Below, piece by piece: positions 57,783 through 64,000 of a stretch of 64,000 bases of DNA. Numbering within the stretch: the first letter of the stretch is position 1; every line of letters starts with the position of its first letter. Position numbers and translations under genes: made by a program. The notes beneath the pieces are model-generated. The model made no database searches and was not told the DNA's origin. It saw only the letters and a list, made by a program, of their open reading frames with translations. Origin of the DNA: Mermis nigrescens (lineage: Eukaryota > Nematoda > Enoplea > Mermithida > Mermithidae); assembly GCA_036768485.1 (NCBI GenBank), contig JAVLUZ010000415.1, forward strand, positions 273,501 to 337,500. Reading direction: 5' to 3'.

Positions 57783-59763
57783 CTGAAAAACGCTAGGCGT
57801 AGAAATGATTGAACTCAGCAGCTGAATTTAGCCTTGTTTGACATTTACGAAAGTTCGGGCAGCATAATCAAATCCTGAAATACTTCGTGAGTTACTCGTA
57901 CGTCCTCGCGTTATTAGTTCATTATATATTCGGAAAATCCGGTTTTCACGCAAAAATCATCAATATTCTTAGACTGTAAAAGCTCGCCGTGTTTTCGCCA
58001 AAAGGAACAGCTTTTCATTTAGCACATTGTGACAAAGCATTTGCATTTGTTGCAACAAAAGTTTTATTCTTTTTCTTTCAAGTTTTAGCTCAACAAACGG
58101 TAGCAAGTTGGGTAGTTTTCCACTTTAGCTGCAACATGCAGTCATCATTTTTTTGATTTCCGCTTTCTGTCACACAAAAGCGATTTACAATTTTTATATA
58201 AATTCCGAATTCACGAAGAATCTTTATCAAAAGACATAGGCAAGAAAATACATCAGCAAAATGATACACAAAAGTTAGGAAGCTATCGGTCTCTCCACGG
58301 AACATTTGAAGACACGGAAAGGATTTGCCGTAATTTTTTATGCTCACAGCTTGGAGAGAAAATTAAACCACAAAATTAATTTTATTAAGTAAAATTATGC
58401 TTGTTCGCTACATCGTTCAATTTTTTACTCTTAAAATGTTTTGAAAATTGTTGCGATAAAAGAAGCATCTGGACATTTTTTGAGCAATAATGTGTTATGT
58501 TAAGAAATCTTTGATGTCCTTCTTCACACAATCCATAGGTTCTTTTCTTACTAAGAACAACGTCTTTTTCAGATCAAAATTTCACGCAGTAACTTTGCAG
58601 TCACAAACGAACAACGTTTCAGAATTCCGCGCTTAATAGCTGAAATTTGTGTGGGGATACTATATCCCAGCGCAAAACTCAGTTACCGTTGATAAAATTT
58701 TTGTGTAATGGGCTGATTCATACATACCACGCATTATCACCTGAATATTGATAAACATTTTTGAGATACATTTGAGTATCTGATCTCGAGATGAATGTAC
58801 TCGTGTTCATATCACATTAATATGCAGATATATATCTGCATTATAATAAGTATATATTAATATGTCAGAATTCGAACGGCGCTAGTCGCCAGCATGCATG
58901 AACAGCATGGAAAGTCTGGCGGTGGGTGATCTGATCAGGCCTCAAAAGTTTTTAAAAAGTGCCTTCTTGAGTTAAAAAACGATGGATGCACGACAAGGTC
59001 CGGACAATGCTCGTTCTTTCTAGAATATATAACATAAAAAAATTTCGAAAAAATTCGAAAAAATCGAATAAACTGAACAAAATATAGTCAAAAAATGTGT
59101 ACATGGCGCGAAACGCCGAAAAAAGTGAGACTTTTGAGCCAAAATCGAGCTAAAACGCTTAAAAAGGCACACTTTTTACAATTTTTAAAAAAATCAACAA
59201 GTTTGAATGGTCGCAGCCATTTTTTGTAGGGAGTCAGTTGCCATTCTGGGGGTCAATCTCACAATAACACGTATGGTCGACAGAATTCATTAGTTAACTT
59301 ATCATCTAAAAGTGTATTTTTTAAATAGAAGTCCGGGCCCATCGATCTAATTCTTACACAAAAATTAGCGCAAATGTTTAGCAGGATCGGTTGTTAATCT
59401 CACTATCGCGATTATTAAGCAGCTGCGCCTTTGATTTCGGTTGCGCTATAACATTTATCAAATCATATCATTTCATGTGATACCTTTTGTAATGTAGAAT
59501 TCGATCGGAATGAAAGCTTCAATGCGGTGATCATAAATCTCAATCATTCACTACCTTTTATTAAGCTGATTATAATCGCACGTATAAAATACAAATGTTC
59601 AGATTTCGAAATTCCGAAATGCTTCTTATATCAATAAATATTGTGGCGAATACTTAATTGGATTTAAAATTTCAATTCAAGGTGGCATAAAATTGGAAAA
59701 AAATCATGGTAATGAGCTATAGCGAAATCGTAGCTAATACCAACATATGTATGTTAATTTCAG
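57783..59763. other. Intergenic stretch with one MITE-like remnant
   Basis: No exon accepted. A GGCGCGAAACGCCGAAAA-type remnant lies near 59100. A minus open frame at 58090-58347 has no usable splice or motif evidence. Confidence 0.4.
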
Positions 59764-59954
59764 ACTCCGATTCGAGTAAGCTGAGAAGTCTAAAAAATAG
59801 TCAACATGTCCAAATAGAAGCGGAATCGACAACTATTACTCCAGAAAAAATGATTCGCGCGCCAAGTGCTTTGTCGCCGACGGAAATGTTGCAACACCTC
59901 AGAAAATCAAGTAAAAAAAGTTACAGGTCTCAAAATTTGAGACTCTTTCGATAA
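59764..59954 (+). CDS. Candidate last exon, unknown product
   Basis: A textbook acceptor (TATGTTAATTTCAG) is followed by 62 open codons and TAA. The peptide is Ser/Lys/Arg-rich with no hydrophobic segment: it includes SDSSKLRSLKNSQHVQIEAE and ALSPTEMLQHLRKSSKKSYR. The frame is also open upstream to an ATG at 59706, so a single-exon 82-residue form is possible. It converges on the minus-strand frame ending at 60047, with about 92 bases between the two stop codons. The product is not recognised. Confidence 0.4.
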
Positions 59955-60046
59955 AACGCCGACGCTTGGAATAGCAAACGCAAAAAACATTGTAACGACG
60001 ACAAAAATGCACTGTTGCGCTTTTTTGTCGTCAAAAAACGGTCTCT

Positions 60047-60340
60047 TTAATGTCCGTTATTTCGTAGGATATTGCGCGGAAAGATCGGCTCATTATTTGA
60101 ACTTAAAACAAACTTAGCTTCTGAAATTACGTAACAAAAAAGGTTAGCAGTGTGTTTTACACGCTCGTACGTTATACCAGCGGAGTATAAAGAAAAGTTG
60201 CCGTTTTTTTCGGGCTTATCCGTGCATATTCGATTCAGAAATAAAACAGATGACTTTAATTTACGAGCAAGCCTGTTGTTTGCTTTTTGAAAGCGTGTGG
60301 AGGAAATATTCTTAAATCGGGAAAACTTGAAAATGCGCAT
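60047..60340 (-). CDS. Candidate small gene or last exon, unknown product
   Basis: Ninety-seven codons begin with ATG immediately after an excellent acceptor (TTTTGTCTTATTCCAG). The protein is basic at the N-terminus (MRIFKFSRFKNISSTRFQKA) and ends PRNILRNNGH. I see no membrane helix or known motif. The ATG directly after the acceptor fits either an exon that happens to start with Met or a spliced-leader-processed short gene. It lies tail to tail with the plus-strand exon ending at 59954. Confidence 0.4.
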   Translation of the reverse strand: MRIFKFSRFKNISSTRFQKANNRLARKLKSSVLFLNRICTDKPEKNGNFSLYSAGITYERVKHTANLFCYVISEAKFVLSSNNEPIFPRNILRNNGH

Positions 60341-63300
60341 CTGGAATAAGACAAAATTATCGCATAGTAATAATTAATCGCAAAAAATAAACAAGAACGA
60401 CGTTTTCAACACCACATTCCTTCAAATATATACACGGAAGTGTATGTTTAACGCGCTTTAAGACGCTTTATTAGCCGCAGGTGGATTTCAAAAATGGCTA
60501 TTCTCAAAGTTAGGTTATAAAGGACATGAATAAGAAACGATAGACACTCCTAACAATAATTTTTAAACCAATAAAAAGTAGCAGCCTGGAACGAAAATTC
60601 AAATTTCAAATTACAGAAAGCGCACCAAACACTTGGCCTAGTAGAGGATATTTCAAATTAAATGATGAGCTTTAACAGTAATTAAACGGCTATGTATTCG
60701 CACGGAAGCATTTAGCATATATGTGTGTAAGCTCGTTCGTAATAGCGTCATAAAAAAGATCAATTTGAAAATCATGGCACTCCATCTGATATTAAAAATT
60801 AGATTGACAAAATCAAGATTAGTAAGATGGAAGAATTATAACAAAAAAATAAAACAAAATAAAAAATTTTCACAATAACGTTAAAATTAAAATTTTAAAG
60901 AGTAAAAATGACGTTCTGAAGGATTATGGTAGCAAAACAATATCCCGATATATTCTCAAACACAGATATATCCCATAACAACTGACATGCTTGCGATTTG
61001 TGTTAAGACATTGATGTACCAAACCATTAAGTTTTTTTATTTATTGAGTTCTAATAAACTATTGAAGCAAAAGTTCCAGTTTGTAACATCAGAGTAATAA
61101 AAAGATAGATTCGCATTTTTTAATCCATCTTTTCCTAAATCAAGAGAACTGAGATAATTAAGAGCATATGCACGAATGTAAAACTGGGAGAGCAACTTCA
61201 ATACAGAGAGTGGCAAAATTATTTTCTATCTTTAAATGCAAACATATGAACTGACAGAGAAAGTTTTTAAAGTCGTCTACACATTAAGATAATTGAAATC
61301 GAGGAAAGAGCTGAACTCGAGATTATTATTTTCATCATTTTCTTCTCAATTAATGCACTGAACCGAATCTCAATTAATCGCTTGTTATGCATGGTCTATA
61401 TGCATATTTATCCATACTAATGTTTAATTAAAAGCGTCCAAATTGATATCCAAGAATAAAACGAAGTTTCGATAGGGTCATGCATTTGTTTTGTAAATCT
61501 GAGGGCTGATTGTTGAAAAAATTACCAATAATTTTTAAAATTTGTAGAAATGTAACAGTCCTTACGGACACTTAAAAACAGAAAATTTAGCCGTAAACAT
61601 GAAGAATTGAACGGACGACAATTAAAAAAATTTTCATGTATATCAAAAATTTGTGTCATGTGTCAAGATTTTTTTTGTATTCGTCGTATAGTCCGGAGCG
61701 CATACCTTTATTCCCTTGCTATGAATGTGCTATTTATTACTCTTTCTATAATCATATGATTAGCTTAATCCTTATTTTTACAGATTTTAGTCATTCCACT
61801 CTACGTTGTAGCGTGCACGTAATCAGAAATTCAAACATGCAGTTAATACCTTTTTATCACGGCAATTCATTCAGTCAAGTACAGAATTGAATAAAAATAA
61901 CTATCTATCAGCAAATCTCAGACACACTCCTTAGTTTTTGGATTAGCCCACTGCAGCCCAAAATAACGATTTTCGAATAAGAATATGTTCTTACACATAA
62001 TATATCATACATATATAGGAAATAATTGCAGTGCATAGAATCACTTTGTGGCAAATAAATTAAAATAGGACGTCACATAAAATAGAATTAGGCACATAAA
62101 ATATGATTAAATACACAGCTGAACAAGAAAACCAGGGTAAAACGATTTATACATGCATTTGAAATTGATCTCCAAAACTACAATTAAGCATGCAAGCGAC
62201 GCGAAAAGTGATAGCGTAACAAGGGCATCCATTCCGCAGATATTAAAAGGAATGCAACCGATGTTTTAATATGCTTCTGGGATAATCCCAAGGGTTTTTT
62301 AATTACGAGCTGCCATGTAATTACGAAATTTACATTTTCAGGAAAACTGCAGAAAAAGTGCAGAACGATTCAGTGAATTGATTATGAACGGAACAACAAG
62401 CTGGTTCACCAAATGTTGAGTGTGAATCGGTATCTTACTTACTTTATGATTTAATCGCACGTGTTTATTTTATGCGGTAGATAGATCAATAGAATATTTT
62501 TATTTTAGAAGAACAAGTCTCCAACGACCAATGTGTCACACAACAGATGTAGTATGTAAAAGTGCCTCTCAGAATATTTAGAATTTATCACCGCAATTCT
62601 TGCTAATGAAGCTCGGATCGGATCTAAAGGGACTGTTGCCAGCCAAACAATGCCGGAGCTTAGCAAATTCTAGATAATTCATATTTAATGCTACAAATTA
62701 ATTGTAAAGAAATTATAAACGATGAATAGAAGGAAATTCGTCAGTGGTTGTCCCATAAGGCGGGTCTGGGGGGATAAGCCAGAAAGCTTTTCTCAGTCAA
62801 AATGGCCTCAAGCTGGTTTAAATGCTAAAATAGCATAAAAACGCGTTAATCCACAGTTTATCGATTGACGCTTTCTACAACTGTTGAGTTAAAGGTAGGG
62901 ACAGTGTTAACTACATACTTTAAATACCTATACAAGTAGGTCGGTATTCCCGAAAATCGCTTTTCCATAGGTGTAAGCAGGATTTTTCCCAGAGGGGAGC
63001 CCTGAAATTGTTCCTCTTAAAAGTCGATAAAAACGTATAAAAATGCGTCCTAGGTGTAAAATGATGCCTTTTATGGACTTTTCACATCGTCCTGCAATAA
63101 ATAAAATGCGAAGAAAAAATGTTTTTCTTGAAAATTATTCGCAATATGTTACACATTCTGCAAGTTTTATCACTCGGGTAGGACCTTAGATTAGAGAAAA
63201 TGCAACAGAAAATTTCTCTTTTGGGGCTGGGTGTCTAAGGTGGTGCGCTCAAGCGGCCTACCCAGCGGGATACTGGGGCAGAGCCCTGGAGAATTTTACA

Positions 63301-63478
63301 AAATAAGCTCTAAAATCTCGAATTTTGACGTTAAAATTTTCATAAAATCGACCGAATCTCGGTCCTTAATTCAACTGATAAATGGATAAAATCGACTGGC
63401 GCGAAGCGCTGAAATTTTCTGATATTTTCATGCCAGAATGACAAACAAATTCCTTTTTGGAGTCATACTAAGCAGCAT
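60341..63478. other. AT-rich intergenic or intronic sequence
   Basis: No gene accepted. An acceptor-like CTTATTTTTACAG at about 61768-61780 precedes a short open stretch, too weak to call. A CTGGCGCGAAGCGCTG core lies near 63397. Confidence 0.4.
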
Positions 63479-63661
63479 TTAAAAAGCGCAATCTGTATAA
63501 AGCACGCGAATTTTCTGCATGTTTTTATTTCTATTGGCTAGAAATGTTTGCAAATAGATAATCGTCTCATGGCAACAAACGCTTTGTAGCTCCTTCATGG
63601 TAAAATAATAGCTAAAACTCGAAGAAATCTGAGCGAACCGCCGAATTTCTTCGGGTTTATT
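63479..63661 (-). CDS. Weak candidate exon, unknown product
   Basis: About 60 open codons (starting NKPEEIRRFAQISSSFSYYF) follow an acceptor GCGGCGATTTTTCCAG and end at a stop. Length is within chance for AT-rich DNA; the acceptor is the only extra support. Confidence 0.2.
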   Translation of the reverse strand, partial: NKPEEIRRFAQISSSFSYYFTMKELQSVCCHETIIYLQTFLANRNKNMQKIRVLYTDCAF

Positions 63662-63789
63662 CTGGAAAAATCGCCGCAGAACAACGATACGCAACCGCAC
63701 AGATCTATTTCTCTATTTCAGAAAATCGAAAATTTTCATCGGTAGGGTGGTAATCCCCCTCCCCCACTGGCTATGCCAGTGCAGCCAAT

Positions 63790-64000
63790 GGTGCAAAAAT
63801 ACCAACCAAACTAGCAAGCAACCAATTTAATTAATAAATAATCAGGCAAGCCGACTAACAAACAAGATTAAGCAACCAACCGAATAACCAATCAATACCA
63901 ACCGAGCCAAGACAGCCGTCTGATGAGCTACATAATCAGCCAGTCAAGAAATCAAGTGATTGATCAGCTACTCAACAGAATAAGAAATTAACTGATCAGT
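63790..64000. repeat. Second degenerate AACC array, running off the window
   Basis: CCAA-type units with many variants, like the 1.3-kb array at 32838-34135. Confidence 0.7.

Noticed and set aside
61636..61890. 84-codon plus-strand frame with an internal acceptor-like CTTATTTTTACAG
   Set aside because: The open stretch after the acceptor is about 40 codons in AT-rich DNA with no motif; not distinguishable from chance.

Overview
This window looks like a repeat-saturated nuclear contig from an invertebrate animal. It is AT-rich, its genes have introns, and it holds CR1/L2-type LINEs, many hAT-type DNA transposons, several satellites and long microsatellites. There are no operons, Shine-Dalgarno sites or prokaryotic gene density. 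I cannot name the taxon. Most long open frames here are repeats read through in the wrong context and I have not called them genes.

Genes. The clearest coding signal is a tandem array of three TMEM70-like genes, all on the minus strand. TMEM70 is a mitochondrial inner-membrane protein needed for ATP synthase assembly. The rightmost copy is a complete three-exon model: 26244-26095, 21767-21442 and 16383-16227. Its introns are in phase 0 and phase 2, and it totals 633 nt (210 residues). The middle copy shows exon 2 (7617-7121) and the last exon (3908-3767), with the same phases and the same type of poly(A) signal. The left copy shows only exon 2 (about 792/745-294) and runs off the window; its frame is disturbed relative to the middle copy. 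On the right flank, three weaker candidates have good splice acceptors: 57782-57008 minus, 59764-59954 plus and 60340-60047 minus. The last two converge tail to tail.

Mobile DNA. From about 3.5 to 55 kb the window is a nest of transposons. More than a dozen elements have matching ends and 8-bp flanking duplications, typical of the hAT superfamily. Several carry dense subterminal arrays of one short GC-rich word, with a different word per family: CCGGAT, CGGGTCC, GGCACC, GGGGCC, CTCCTGAA. Two carry recognisable transposase C-terminal remnants. One LINE (34.8-44.5 kb) is split by a 5.9-kb element that itself holds four further layers of insertions. A second LINE (50463-54949) sits inside a 9.1-kb hAT element (45985-55066) and carries a Mutator-like element with about 280-bp inverted repeats.

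Tandem repeats include a 92-bp satellite with a four-unit higher-order repeat inside a TMEM70-like intron, a 1-kb 21-bp minisatellite, a 1.3-kb degenerate AACC array, a 20-bp array, a 51-bp array and long TA, AAT and TTTA tracts. A 13-bp hairpin word, GGCGC-TTC-GCGCC (or its complement), recurs throughout in otherwise unrelated repeat families and is the most striking unexplained signal.

The segment from about 55.1 to 64 kb has few transposons and is where the unidentified genes lie.
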